This document shows, in pieces, positions 45,650 through 54,272 of a stretch of DNA of 64,000 bases. Under the pieces are notes generated by a model. The model was not told the DNA's origin. It ran no database searches and saw only the letters and a list, made by a program, of their open reading frames with translations. The position numbers and the translations under genes are program-made. Within the stretch, counting starts at the first letter, position 1. The number at the start of each line of letters is the position of its first letter. The stretch is from Limimaricola pyoseonensis (lineage in GTDB: Bacteria > Pseudomonadota > Alphaproteobacteria > Rhodobacterales > Rhodobacteraceae): NCBI RefSeq assembly GCF_900102015.1, contig NZ_FNAT01000002.1, positions 372,001 through 436,000 on the forward strand, read 5' to 3'.

Positions 45650-47686
45650 CTAGCGCCGCCAGAGCGCCGCGTAACCCGCTAAAACGCCTTGCAATTTCGC
45701 CAGCGCCCTGAGCGAGGGCACGCGCCGCACTCGGCCCTCGGCCAGCCGCTCCAGCGCCAGTTCGGGCGGGCAGGGTCGCCCCGACAAGGGGTCGAAGTAG
45801 CGCGGCCAGCCGATCAGCGCGGCATGGGCAAGCCCGGTGATGTCGGGCCGGGCGGTGCGGCGCGGGCAGGGCGGGCCTAGATCTCGCGTCAGCCCCCAGC
45901 CCGCGTAGAAGGGCGTGCCGAGGCAGGTGACCGGCTTGCCGCGCAAGAGCGCCTCGAAGCCGAGGCCGGAGGTGATGGTCCAGACCTCGTCCGCGCCCGC
46001 GATCGCCGCGACAGGGTCGGTGCCCTGCAGCACGGCGTCGGCGATCCGGTCGGCCCCCGGCACCGCGCCGGGCCGCAGCCCGGCCTCGACGTCGGGGTGC
46101 GGCTTGTAGAGGATCACCGCATCGGGATGCGCCGCCCGCGCGGCGCGCAAGAGGTCGAGATTGCTCCGGACCTTGCCCGCGCCCAGCCGCATCGCCGCAT
46201 CGTCCTCGACCTGCCCCGGCACGAGAATGCGGCGGCCTCCGGGCCGCCTCTCGGGCAGCCCCTCTGGCAGGCCCGCCCCAGCGAGGTTGTACTTCGTCAG
46301 ACCCGCCGCCAGCAGCCGCGCCACGAGGCGCTCGGCCCGCCGCCGCTCGTGTTCCTGCAGGGCGGTCGAGGCCGCGATCAGCCGTTCCAGCCGGCTTTCG
46401 CGCGCGGGGTCGTAGTGCAGGCCGAGATCGTCGAGCCCGAGGCTCGCAGGCGGCACCAGCGCCGCGCCCAGCCCGCGCGAGCGCAGGAAGGCGTCCTCGA
46501 CCCGCACCGCGCCCTCGGGCGCAGGCCGGTCGCCCCAGACCATCAGCCGCCGCCCGTCGCGCGCGGCCCGCGCGGCGGCCGTCCCGGGCGGGTCGGCGAA
46601 GACCACCGGGCGGACATGGCCGAAACCCCGCTGCAGGTGGCCGCGCTTCCACGCGCGCATCCCTGACGCCACCCAGCCTGCGCGATCCTCGCGATGAGCG
46701 CGGGCCTCGGCCTCGAAGGCGTCGAGCGCGTCCTCGAAGGCGCAGGCCCGATCGCGGAACGGGTCGTGCCAGCGCGGGTAGAGGATCATCGCCGCCGCGA
46801 AGAGCTGTGCCCGCGTCAGCTTGCGCTGCCGCCGCGCCACGGGCCGCTCGTCCTGCGTCAGGCCCCAGCCGGCATAGAAGGGCTGGCCGAACACCACCGG
46901 CCGGTGCCCCGCGAGGATGGCCTCGAAGCCCATCTGCGAGGACAGCGTGTAGACCGCCACCGCGCCCTCGAGCAGCCGCCAGGGGGAGACTGGCGCATCG
47001 AAAAGCTGCATGTCCGGCCCGAGATCGTCGGGACGGAAATGCCCAGGCCGGAAGCCCTGCTGCGTCTCGGGGTGGGTCTTGACCACGATCCGCGCGCCGG
47101 GATGCGCCTCGCGCGCGGTGAACAGCATCTCGCGGAACCGGTTGCGGTCGCCGCCGCTGGCGCGGACGGCGGCGTCGCTGGCGGTCTGGTCGATCACCAG
47201 CACGTAGCCCGGCGCGGGCGGCGCGGCCGCGGGGTCGAAGCCCGCGTATTTCGAAAGCTCCGCCGCCTGCATGCGGGCGATCCCCGCCCGCGCGCGGTCG
47301 AGCAGGGCTGTGTCGTCGAGAGGGTGGTCGCGCAGCAGGGCTTCGAGGTCCGAAGGGACGGCGGCGTCGAAATGCACCCCGGAATGGTCGATCAGCAGGC
47401 CGAGCGGCGCGCCGCCGGCGCGGCCGGGCCGCACCGAGCGCAGGAAGGCATCCTCGATCCGGACGAGGGCGGCGCCGCGCGTCGCCGCGACCCGCTCGCC
47501 GCGCCATGCGGTCGGGCTCGCGCCCCAGACGCCCACCAGATCGTCCGGCCCGGGCAGGCCGAGGCAGGGCGCGTAACCCGCGGCCCGGAGCCTGCGGCGG
47601 ATCGGGCCCCTGAGAAGCCCGCCGTTGAACACGAAAAGCCGCCGCGGGGGGCGGCCCGCGGCGGCGTCCTGGTCGGGCCCGCGCAA
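45650..47686 (-). CDS. kpsC: Capsular polysaccharide Kdo transferase KpsC
   Basis: A 678-residue protein built of two homologous halves: VRIEDAFLRS and VRVEDAFLRS, KTHPE and KPHPD, and two FYAGWGLT motifs at about residues 281 and 605. The family adds the poly-beta-Kdo linker that joins group 2 capsules to lysophosphatidylglycerol. The start is TTG, two nt after the export gene stop. It is third of three leftward capsule genes. Confidence 0.9.
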   Translation of the reverse strand: MRGPDQDAAAGRPPRRLFVFNGGLLRGPIRRRLRAAGYAPCLGLPGPDDLVGVWGASPTAWRGERVAATRGAALVRIEDAFLRSVRPGRAGGAPLGLLIDHSGVHFDAAVPSDLEALLRDHPLDDTALLDRARAGIARMQAAELSKYAGFDPAAAPPAPGYVLVIDQTASDAAVRASGGDRNRFREMLFTAREAHPGARIVVKTHPETQQGFRPGHFRPDDLGPDMQLFDAPVSPWRLLEGAVAVYTLSSQMGFEAILAGHRPVVFGQPFYAGWGLTQDERPVARRQRKLTRAQLFAAAMILYPRWHDPFRDRACAFEDALDAFEAEARAHREDRAGWVASGMRAWKRGHLQRGFGHVRPVVFADPPGTAAARAARDGRRLMVWGDRPAPEGAVRVEDAFLRSRGLGAALVPPASLGLDDLGLHYDPARESRLERLIAASTALQEHERRRAERLVARLLAAGLTKYNLAGAGLPEGLPERRPGGRRILVPGQVEDDAAMRLGAGKVRSNLDLLRAARAAHPDAVILYKPHPDVEAGLRPGAVPGADRIADAVLQGTDPVAAIAGADEVWTITSGLGFEALLRGKPVTCLGTPFYAGWGLTRDLGPPCPRRTARPDITGLAHAALIGWPRYFDPLSGRPCPPELALERLAEGRVRRVPSLRALAKLQGVLAGYAALWRR

Positions 47687-47688
47687 GC

Positions 47689-48822
47689 CTAGCGCAGCGT
47701 CGAGGCGGCGGCGTCGGCGGTGGTGAGCGAGCCGGTCAGCCCGCCGATCACCCGGTCGAACTCGACGATCGGCGCCTCGGTCACGTAGACGGTGTCGTCG
47801 TCGCGGATCGCGAAGTCGCGCGCCATGAACATGCCGTTGGGCTTGGTCAGGTCGAGCACGTAGACCACCCGCTGCGTGCCGACGAGGTCGGGCTGGCCGG
47901 TGAGCTGCTGCGCGATCACCGCGGGCTCGTTGCGGAACACGAAGACGCCGGTCGGGTCGGCGAGCCGCGGGTTGAGGCCGCCGACGCGGGCGATCGCCTC
48001 GATCGCCGAGATCGAGCGGCTGTCGAAGGGCACCAGCTCCTGGCTGCCGGTCGCGCCGAGCGCGGTGAAGTCGCGCGTGTCGGCCTCGACCAGGATGCGG
48101 TCGCCCGGGCGCAGCGCCACGTCGGCTTGCGGATGCTCGTAGAGGTCCTCGAACCAGATCTCCCCGGCGGTGTTGCCGCGCGTCAGCGTGACCTGCGCGA
48201 TCTCGGGCCGCACGGTGACGCCGCCGGCGCGCGCCAGCATCGCCGAGAGGGTGCGGGTCGGGCGTTCGATCGGGTAGACGCCCTGCGCGCCGACATCTCC
48301 CACCACCGAAACGGTCGAGCCGTCGCCGGCGAGCCTTCGCACCTGCACCTGCGGGTCGGGCGTCTGGGCCGAGAGCTTTTCGGTGATGATCCGGCGAATC
48401 GCCTCGGGCGTGTTGCCGGCCGCGCGGATGCGCCCGGCATAGGGCACGTAGACGAAGCCCGCCCCGTCGACCTGCACCTCCTCGAGCACGGTGGCGTTCT
48501 GGCCGGTCGGGACCAGCAGCCCGTCATCGACGTTTTCCCAGATGGTCAGCCCCAGCACGTCGCCGGGTTGGATCGTGTCCGAGCCGACGAGGCCGGCCTG
48601 CTCGAAGGTGGCGGCGAAGCCCAGCGCCGGCACCACGCCGGCGATCCGGTTCACGCGGTCGTCGACCGCGATCACGAAGGCGTCGCCCTGCCGCAGCACC
48701 GAGCCCGCGAAGATCTCGCGCTTGCTGGGGCCCGAACGCGGGGTCAGCCCGCAGCCGGCCACGAGGCTCAGCGCCGCGAGAACGGCCGCGCCGCGGGCGA
48801 GGCGGTGGGTCAGGGTGGTCAC
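47689..48822 (-). CDS. Polysaccharide export lipoprotein (Wza/KpsD-type)
   Basis: A 377-residue outer-membrane polysaccharide export protein with lipobox LVAGC (about Cys24), an N-terminal poly-export domain (GDVLGLTIWENVDDGLL ... GAGFVYVPYAGRIRAAGNT) and SLBB-type repeats (VVGDVGAQGVYPI, LRPGDRILVEADTRDF). GTG start. It lies between kpsS and kpsC, so it should transport the capsule polymer made with them; KpsE/M/T-type partners are not in the window. Confidence 0.9.
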   Translation of the reverse strand: MTTLTHRLARGAAVLAALSLVAGCGLTPRSGPSKREIFAGSVLRQGDAFVIAVDDRVNRIAGVVPALGFAATFEQAGLVGSDTIQPGDVLGLTIWENVDDGLLVPTGQNATVLEEVQVDGAGFVYVPYAGRIRAAGNTPEAIRRIITEKLSAQTPDPQVQVRRLAGDGSTVSVVGDVGAQGVYPIERPTRTLSAMLARAGGVTVRPEIAQVTLTRGNTAGEIWFEDLYEHPQADVALRPGDRILVEADTRDFTALGATGSQELVPFDSRSISAIEAIARVGGLNPRLADPTGVFVFRNEPAVIAQQLTGQPDLVGTQRVVYVLDLTKPNGMFMARDFAIRDDDTVYVTEAPIVEFDRVIGGLTGSLTTADAAASTLR

Positions 48823-49002
48823 TGCTCGGTCTCCTCGACCTGTCTGTCCTGCGCGGCCCGTGCTCGCGGACCGGTCATGATCGGTTTTTGGGGCGCGCGG
48901 CGCCCGTCAGGGGCGAGGCTAGCCCGGTGCACCGCATGTTTCCACCGCAGCGCGCATGGCGGAGTACGTGGCGGGACGCGGTGTTGCGCGCGAGCCTCGG
49001 CC

Positions 49003-50292
49003 TCAGCCGACCGCGCGCAGCGGCTGGCGCGGCGCGACCCGGCCGATGCGCAGCGCGTCGTAGGGGTCTTCCTCGGCCAGCATCATGTCGACCACCTGCC
49101 GCAGGAGCTGCCGCCGGCCGCGGCTCGAGTAGAAGCCGCCCGGCACCTGGCTGGTCTCGAGCAGGAAGCGCCGGTAGTCGCGATAGGCCCGCCGGTCGGG
49201 GCGGCGCGGGGCGCGGAAGAACTCGGCCAGCGGCTGGTCGGAGGCGAACTCCGGCTTGTCGAAGACCGCCCGGCCGAAGACCTTGAGCGGGATGCCGCGC
49301 CACAGCACCTGCTGCGCGGCGGTGGAGTTCACCGTCACCGCGCTGCGCGCCGGGTTCAGAAGCCGCGCCAGCTTGCCGCCGCGCAGGTAGTGCACGCGCC
49401 CCGCGACGCCATGCGCGCGGGCGAGGTCGCGGATGATCCGCCTGAGCGGCAGCTGCCCGCTCTCCAGCGGGTGCGCCTTGAAGACGAGGTGGTGGTGGCG
49501 CGGCGCGCCGCGGGCGAAGCCCTCGACCACCAGTTCGAGGAAGTCGGACATCTTCTCGAAGCGCGAATGGTTGCGGAAGCTCGAATCATGTTCGAGCTGC
49601 AGCAGCGCGAGGTGGTAGGGATAGTCGCCATGTCGGATGCGCGCGGTGGCGAGGATGCGGTCGAGCGCGATGAAGGGCATCAGCAGGAGCCGCGTGGTGT
49701 AGAGCCGCGCCTCGGTCGAGAGCGGCAGCGCCCGGTGGCCGCGGAAATTGCGGTAGCCGCGGTTCGCGCAGAGCACGAACCAGTGGTAGAGCGCGCCGTA
49801 GAACACGTGCTGGCGCATGTCGCCCCAATGCGCCGGCGGCTCCGGCAGCTCGGGGTCTGAGCGGGCGAGGTCGGCGCGCATCCGCTTCACCCCGATCTTC
49901 ATCAGCCGCGAATGGCCGTTGGTGCCGCCGCGCTCGTAGGTCACCCACCAGGGCCGCATGTAGCCTTCCTCGAAGACGTGGACGGCAAGCCCGCGCGCCC
50001 GCGCGATGGCGACGGCCTCGGCATGGACGGGCCGGGTGTCGCCGTAGAGCACGATGTCGGTCACGCCCTTCTCGCCCAGCAGCCGCTCGAATGTTTCGGC
50101 CCAGTCGCCGGGCGCGCCGCGATAGGGGATGTAGCTGGCGCGGTCGGGCCAGAAGGCGCGGTCGCCGGCATTGAAGCCCACGCGCCACACGCCTGCGCCC
50201 GCGGCCCGCAGCATCTTCCCCAGGCGGTGGAAGAAGGGCCCGTGCGGGCCCTGCAGGAACAGGAAGGTCTTCTCGGCGGGGTCGGTCACCAT
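49003..50292 (-). CDS. kpsS: Capsular polysaccharide Kdo transferase KpsS
   Basis: A 429-residue protein of the KpsS family, which adds the first beta-Kdo to the phospholipid anchor before KpsC extends it. Visible hallmarks are FLQGPHGPFFHRLGKMLR, HVFEEGYMRPWWVTYERGG and the capsule-family core HHHLVFKAHPLE...VHYLRGG...TVNSTAAQQVLWRGIPLKVFG. The ATG at 50292 matches the family N-terminus; the longer frame does not. A 180-bp gap separates it from the export gene. Confidence 0.9.
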   Translation of the reverse strand: MVTDPAEKTFLFLQGPHGPFFHRLGKMLRAAGAGVWRVGFNAGDRAFWPDRASYIPYRGAPGDWAETFERLLGEKGVTDIVLYGDTRPVHAEAVAIARARGLAVHVFEEGYMRPWWVTYERGGTNGHSRLMKIGVKRMRADLARSDPELPEPPAHWGDMRQHVFYGALYHWFVLCANRGYRNFRGHRALPLSTEARLYTTRLLLMPFIALDRILATARIRHGDYPYHLALLQLEHDSSFRNHSRFEKMSDFLELVVEGFARGAPRHHHLVFKAHPLESGQLPLRRIIRDLARAHGVAGRVHYLRGGKLARLLNPARSAVTVNSTAAQQVLWRGIPLKVFGRAVFDKPEFASDQPLAEFFRAPRRPDRRAYRDYRRFLLETSQVPGGFYSSRGRRQLLRQVVDMMLAEEDPYDALRIGRVAPRQPLRAVG

Positions 50293-50318
50293 GCGGTCCA
50301 GTCTGACGTCATCGGGTT

Positions 50319-50377
50319 GACGCTTCGCAAAGCGCCGGGGCGGTTTTACGGCGCGCGCGTGACGCTGCAAAGCGCCG
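50319..50377. repeat. Direct repeat in the kpsS-ribE divergent region
   Basis: GACGCTTCGCAAAGCGCCG (50319-50337) and GACGCTGCAAAGCGCCG (50361-50377) are the same sequence apart from two missing bases, 42 bp apart. They lie between the kpsS and ribE starts and could be binding sites for a regulator of either gene. Confidence 0.4.
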
Positions 50378-50484
50378 AGGCCGAAACGTTGCGCCCGCGC
50401 CACGCCGGCGGGCCGTGCCGGCGGCACTTGTTCGCGGGCCGGCCCGGGTCTAGGTCTGGGCGCGCATCAACGGGAGAGGCGCGC

Positions 50485-51090
50485 ATGTTCACGGGCATCA
50501 TCACCGACGTCGGAGAGATCCTCGACGTGGTCCAGGAAGGCGACCTACGCGCCCGGATCGGCACCGTCTACGACCCCGCGACCATCGAGATCGGCGCCTC
50601 GATCGCCTGCGACGGCGTCTGCCTGACCGTGGTGGCGCTGGGCGAGAGCCCGCGCAACTGGTTCGAGGTGCAGATCTCGGCCGAGACGGTGAACCTCACC
50701 AGCATCGGCCGCGACGGCTGGCACAAGGGCAAGCGGATCAACTTGGAGCGCGCGCTCAAGGTCGGCGACGAGCTGGGCGGGCACATCGTCTCGGGCCATG
50801 TCGACGGCGTGGCCGAGGTGGTCTCGACCCGCGACGAGGGCGACAGCCTGCGGGTGCGGTTCCGCGCGCCCGAGGCGCTGGCGAAGTTCATCGCGCCCAA
50901 GGGCTCGGTGGCGCTGAACGGCACCTCGCTCACCGTCAACGAGGTCGAGGGCACCGAGTTCGGGATCAACCTGATCCCGCACACCCGCGAGGTGACGAAC
51001 TGGGGCGAGGTGGTCGAGGGCCAGTCGATCAATCTCGAGATCGACACCATGGCGCGCTACGTCGCGCGGCTGCGCGAATGGGATCGCTGA
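50485..51090 (+). CDS. ribE: Riboflavin synthase alpha subunit
   Basis: A 201-residue enzyme dismutating two 6,7-dimethyl-8-ribityllumazines. It has the duplicated lumazine-binding fold: MFTGIITDVGEI with IACDGVCLTVV in the first half, and GGHIVSGHVDGVAEV with VALNGTSLTVNEV in the second. Length is normal. GGGAGAGG is upstream. The open frame upstream of this ATG is antisense to kpsS and not part of the gene. Confidence 0.96.
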   Translation: MFTGIITDVGEILDVVQEGDLRARIGTVYDPATIEIGASIACDGVCLTVVALGESPRNWFEVQISAETVNLTSIGRDGWHKGKRINLERALKVGDELGGHIVSGHVDGVAEVVSTRDEGDSLRVRFRAPEALAKFIAPKGSVALNGTSLTVNEVEGTEFGINLIPHTREVTNWGEVVEGQSINLEIDTMARYVARLREWDR

Positions 51091-51165
51091 GCCGGCATGA
51101 TGACGTCCCGGCGCGCGAGGCTCTTCGGGGCCTGAGCGCCGCGCGGAAGGCCGGCGGCCGGCCGT

Positions 51166-51224
51166 GAGTATTTGAAGAGTGAAGTGGCAGGGCGCTCCGG
51201 GCCTACTTTACTCCACAAATACTC
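51166..51224. terminator. Large hairpin made of inverted CTTCAAATACTC repeats
   Basis: GAGTATTTG (51166-51174) pairs with CAAATACTC (51216-51224). A second stem AGTGAAGT / ACTTTACT (one G-U) lies inside, and GGC/GCC nearer the loop. The left arm is the 21-mer seen at 17374. It sits between convergent ribE and sdaA, so it probably works as a two-way terminator. Confidence 0.6.
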
Positions 51225-51255
51225 CAATCCCGCCGTTTCTACCCCCGCCGCGCCT

Positions 51256-52629
51256 TCAGCAGTTCGGCAGGTTCACCGCCAGACCGCCCTGCGAGGTTTC
51301 CTTGTACTTGTCGCTCATGTCGCGGCCGGTCTGGCGCATTGTCTCGATCGCCACGTCGAGCGGCACGAGATGCGAGCCGTCGCCCCGAAGCGCGAGGCTC
51401 GCCGCCGCCACCGCCTTGACCGCGCCCATGCCGTTGCGCTCGATACAGGGCACCTGCACCAGCCCCGCCACGGGATCGCAGGTCATGCCGAGATGGTGCT
51501 CGAGCGCGATCTCGGCGGCGTTCTCGACCTGGCCCGGAGTGCCGCCCAGCACGGCGGCAAGGCCGGCTGCGGCCATCGCGGCGGCCGAGCCGACCTCGGC
51601 CTGGCAGCCGCACTCCGCGCCCGAGATCGAAGCGTTCTCCTTGATCAGCCCGCCCACCGCGGCGGCGGTAAGCAGGAACTCGGGCACGCGTTCGCGCGTG
51701 GCGCCCGGCACGTGGTCGAGCCAGTAGCGGATCACCGCCGGCACCACGCCCGCCGCGCCGTTGGTGGGTGCGGTCACCACCTGCCCGCCGGCGGCGTTCT
51801 CCTCGTTCACCGCCATGGCGTAGGCCGAGATCCAGTCGGTCACGAGGTGCGGCGCGGCGAGGTTGCCGCCATGGCCCTCTTTCAGCGCGGCGTGGATTTT
51901 GGCGGCGCGGCGGCGCACGCCGAGACCGCCGGGCAGCGTGCCCTCGGCCGCGAGCCCGCGGTCGATGCAGTCCGACATGACGCGCCAGATCTTCTGCACC
52001 TCGCCGTTCAGGTCCGAACGTGGGCGGCGGACGCGCTCGTTGGCGCGCTTCATCGCGGCGATCGACAGCCCGCTGTCCTGCGCCATGCGCAGCATCTCGG
52101 CGGCGTTGGCGAAGGGGTAGGGCACCGGCGGGCCGTCATCCGGGGCGGGCCCGGCCTCCAGCTCGGCCGCGGTGCGCACGAAGCCGCCGCCGATCGAGTA
52201 ATAGGTGATCTCGGTCACCACGTCGCCCTGCGCGTCGTGCCCCCTGAGCACGAGCCCGTTGGCATGGCCCGGCAGCGGTGGGCCGTAGTCGAAGACGAGA
52301 TCGCTCTGCGGGTCGAAGCGCAGCTCGGGCAGGCCCTCGGGGTGCAGGACCTTCTCGGCGCGCACCCGCGCCAGTTCGGTCTCGGCGGTCTCGGCGTCGT
52401 AGCCCTCGACCGTGATCCCGGCGAGGCCCAGCACCACGGCGCGGTCGGTGGCATGGCCCGCCCCGGTGAAGGCGAGCGAGCCGTGCAGCCGGGCGCTGAG
52501 GCCCGCGACCCGGAACGGCTGGGCGCGCAGGTGGTCGAGGAACCGCCCCGCTGCCACCATCGGGCCGATGGTGTGCGACGAGGACGGGCCGATGCCGATC
52601 TTGAAGATGTCGAAGACGGAGAGGAACAT
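51256..52629 (-). CDS. sdaA: L-serine ammonia-lyase (iron-sulfur type)
   Basis: A 457-residue single-chain [4Fe-4S] serine deaminase making pyruvate and ammonia. The beta domain starts [21 protein letters not shown]; the catalytic alpha domain has [14 protein letters not shown] and [18 protein letters not shown] with the cluster Cys residues. Length fits SdaA (about 455). The start overlaps the GST stop by one base (TGATG). Confidence 0.95.
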   Translation of the reverse strand: MFLSVFDIFKIGIGPSSSHTIGPMVAAGRFLDHLRAQPFRVAGLSARLHGSLAFTGAGHATDRAVVLGLAGITVEGYDAETAETELARVRAEKVLHPEGLPELRFDPQSDLVFDYGPPLPGHANGLVLRGHDAQGDVVTEITYYSIGGGFVRTAAELEAGPAPDDGPPVPYPFANAAEMLRMAQDSGLSIAAMKRANERVRRPRSDLNGEVQKIWRVMSDCIDRGLAAEGTLPGGLGVRRRAAKIHAALKEGHGGNLAAPHLVTDWISAYAMAVNEENAAGGQVVTAPTNGAAGVVPAVIRYWLDHVPGATRERVPEFLLTAAAVGGLIKENASISGAECGCQAEVGSAAAMAAAGLAAVLGGTPGQVENAAEIALEHHLGMTCDPVAGLVQVPCIERNGMGAVKAVAAASLALRGDGSHLVPLDVAIETMRQTGRDMSDKYKETSQGGLAVNLPNC

Positions 52630-53330
52630 CAGGTGGCGTATCCTTCGGGGGGATGCGGCGGGCGCGGCGCGGTGAAGGGGCGGGGGCCGAGACCTTCGGC
52701 CCGGATCGCCGCCGCGACCGAGGGGCGCGTCTCGAAGCGGGTGGCGGCGGCCTGTAGCCCCGGCCAGCGCGCGAGGTCGAACCAGCCGGTCCCGGCCTCG
52801 GGGTAGAGCGCGCACCAGCGCAGCATCGGCACGAGATAGCAGTCGAGCGCCGAGGGCTGATCGGCGCCGAGCCACGGCCCGAGGCCGGGCAGCGCCGCCT
52901 CCAGCCGGTCGAGCATCTCGAGCGTGCGCTGGGCGGTGCGCTCGTGCAGCGCGAAGACCATCTCGGGGCCGATATGCTCGCCGCCGTAGAACATCATCCT
53001 GAGCGCCGGGTGCAGCGTGTTGGCCAGCCAGAACAGCCAGGCGAGCGCGAGGCCGCGGTCGGGGGCCTCCGGCGCCGGCATCAGCACGGCGTGGTCGCGG
53101 TGCCGGTCCGAGAGCCACAGCAGGATCGCCGCGGTCTCGAAGATCGGCCCCTCGGGCGTCTCGAGCACCGGGATCATGCCATGCGGGTTGAGCGCGAGGT
53201 AGGCCGGGCTGCGCTGCGCGCCGGCGCGGCGGTCGACCAGCGCCGTGTCAAAGGGCAGGCGCAGCTCCTCGAGCGCGAGCCGCACGCAGAGCGAGGCATT
53301 GTCCGGGGCGTAATGCAGGCGCAGGGTCAT
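52629..53330 (-). CDS. Glutathione S-transferase family protein
   Basis: A 233-residue GST. The N-terminal thioredoxin-like domain begins LRLHYAPDNASLCVRLALEEL, with the GSH-site NPHGMIPVLE and the ETAAILLWLSD motif. The helical C-terminal domain ends with a Pro-rich tail. The ATG at 53330 gives the normal start. It is co-transcribed with sdaA; whether they share a function is unclear. Confidence 0.88.
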   Translation of the reverse strand: MTLRLHYAPDNASLCVRLALEELRLPFDTALVDRRAGAQRSPAYLALNPHGMIPVLETPEGPIFETAAILLWLSDRHRDHAVLMPAPEAPDRGLALAWLFWLANTLHPALRMMFYGGEHIGPEMVFALHERTAQRTLEMLDRLEAALPGLGPWLGADQPSALDCYLVPMLRWCALYPEAGTGWFDLARWPGLQAAATRFETRPSVAAAIRAEGLGPRPFTAPRPPHPPEGYAT

Positions 53331-53408
53331 GGCGGGATCCTCGGGCGGGCGCGGCCGGGCCGCTTGTCCGGATGCGACCATTCCGCACCCTCCGGCGCAA
53401 GCCTTGCG

Positions 53409-53422
53409 GGGCAATTGCCCCT
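53409..53422. promoter_or_regulatory. Perfect 14-bp palindrome upstream of rpiA
   Basis: GGGGCAATTGCCCC is fully self-complementary and lies in the 145-bp divergent gap between the GST gene and rpiA, 24 bp before a TATAAC (53446-53451) that could be a -10 box. A dimeric regulator could bind here. Confidence 0.4.
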
Positions 53423-53475
53423 CGCACGCGGGCGGCATCTTTCCTATAACCGCCCCGGACCCGCAGGAGAGCAGC

Positions 53476-54264
53476 ATGGCCAAGGACCTATCCCCCGTCG
53501 AGAAGGCGAAATTCGTCGCCGCCAAGCAGGCCTGCGCGATGGTGCAGGACGGCATGAAGCTGGGCCTGGGCACCGGCTCCACCGCCGAGTGGCTGGTCCG
53601 CTGCCTCGGCGAGATGGTGCGCGGCGAGGGGCTGCGGATCCAGGCGGTGCCGACCTCGGCGCGCACGGCCGACCTGGCGCGCGAGCAGGGCATCGAGGTG
53701 ATCAGCCTCGAAGAGGCCGGCTGGCTCGACCTGACCATCGACGGCGCCGACGAGTTCGATGGCGACCTGAACCTGATCAAGGGCGGCGGCGCGGCGCTTC
53801 TGCACGAGAAGATCGTCGCCACCGCCTCGGACCGCATGGTGGTGATCGCCGACGCCACCAAGCAGGTCGAGACGCTCGGGGCCTTCCCGCTGCCGGTCGA
53901 GGTGATCCCCTTCGGCTGGCAGGCCACCAAGGTGCTGATCGAGGAAACGCTGGTCGGTCTCGACGTGCTCGGCCGCGAGGTCGCGCTGCGCGAAAAGGAC
54001 GGCGCGCCCGTGCGCACCGACGAGGGCAATTTCGTGCTCGACCTGCATCTCAAGCGCATCGGCAATGCCCGCCAGCTCGGCCTCGTGCTGAACCAGGTGC
54101 CCGGCGTCGTTGAAAACGGCCTGTTCGTGGATATCTGCGATGCCGTGGTGATCGGTCACGGCGACGGCCGGGTCGAGACCCGCGACCTGCATAGCGGCGA
54201 GGCCGAGGAGACGCGCTTCGACTTCCTCGCGCCCGACAACATCTTCAACGACATAGCCGACTAA
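53476..54264 (+). CDS. rpiA: Ribose-5-phosphate isomerase A
   Basis: A 262-residue isomerase of the pentose phosphate pathway. Conserved segments: LGLGTGSTAEWLV, DLTIDGADEFD (with active-site Asp residues), IKGGGAALLHEKIVA and the Lys/Asp-containing NFVLDL. Length is slightly above the E. coli form (219) and typical of alphaproteobacteria. It is followed 8 nt later by gor. Confidence 0.95.
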   Translation: MAKDLSPVEKAKFVAAKQACAMVQDGMKLGLGTGSTAEWLVRCLGEMVRGEGLRIQAVPTSARTADLAREQGIEVISLEEAGWLDLTIDGADEFDGDLNLIKGGGAALLHEKIVATASDRMVVIADATKQVETLGAFPLPVEVIPFGWQATKVLIEETLVGLDVLGREVALREKDGAPVRTDEGNFVLDLHLKRIGNARQLGLVLNQVPGVVENGLFVDICDAVVIGHGDGRVETRDLHSGEAEETRFDFLAPDNIFNDIAD

Positions 54265-54272
54265 GGATTCCC

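Noticed and set aside
48891-48905. Hairpin GGGCGC-GCG-GCGCCC near a T tract as a terminator for kpsS
   Set aside because: The TTTTT lies on the wrong side for a leftward transcript, so it would not act as an intrinsic terminator for kpsS.
49912-50484. Plus-strand extension of ribE to 49912
   Set aside because: It is antisense to kpsS; ribE has a normal N-terminus and ribosome-binding site at 50485.
50293-50484. FMN riboswitch ahead of ribE
   Set aside because: The conserved RFN element segments were not seen in the 192-bp gap; only direct repeats and G+C-rich hairpins are present.
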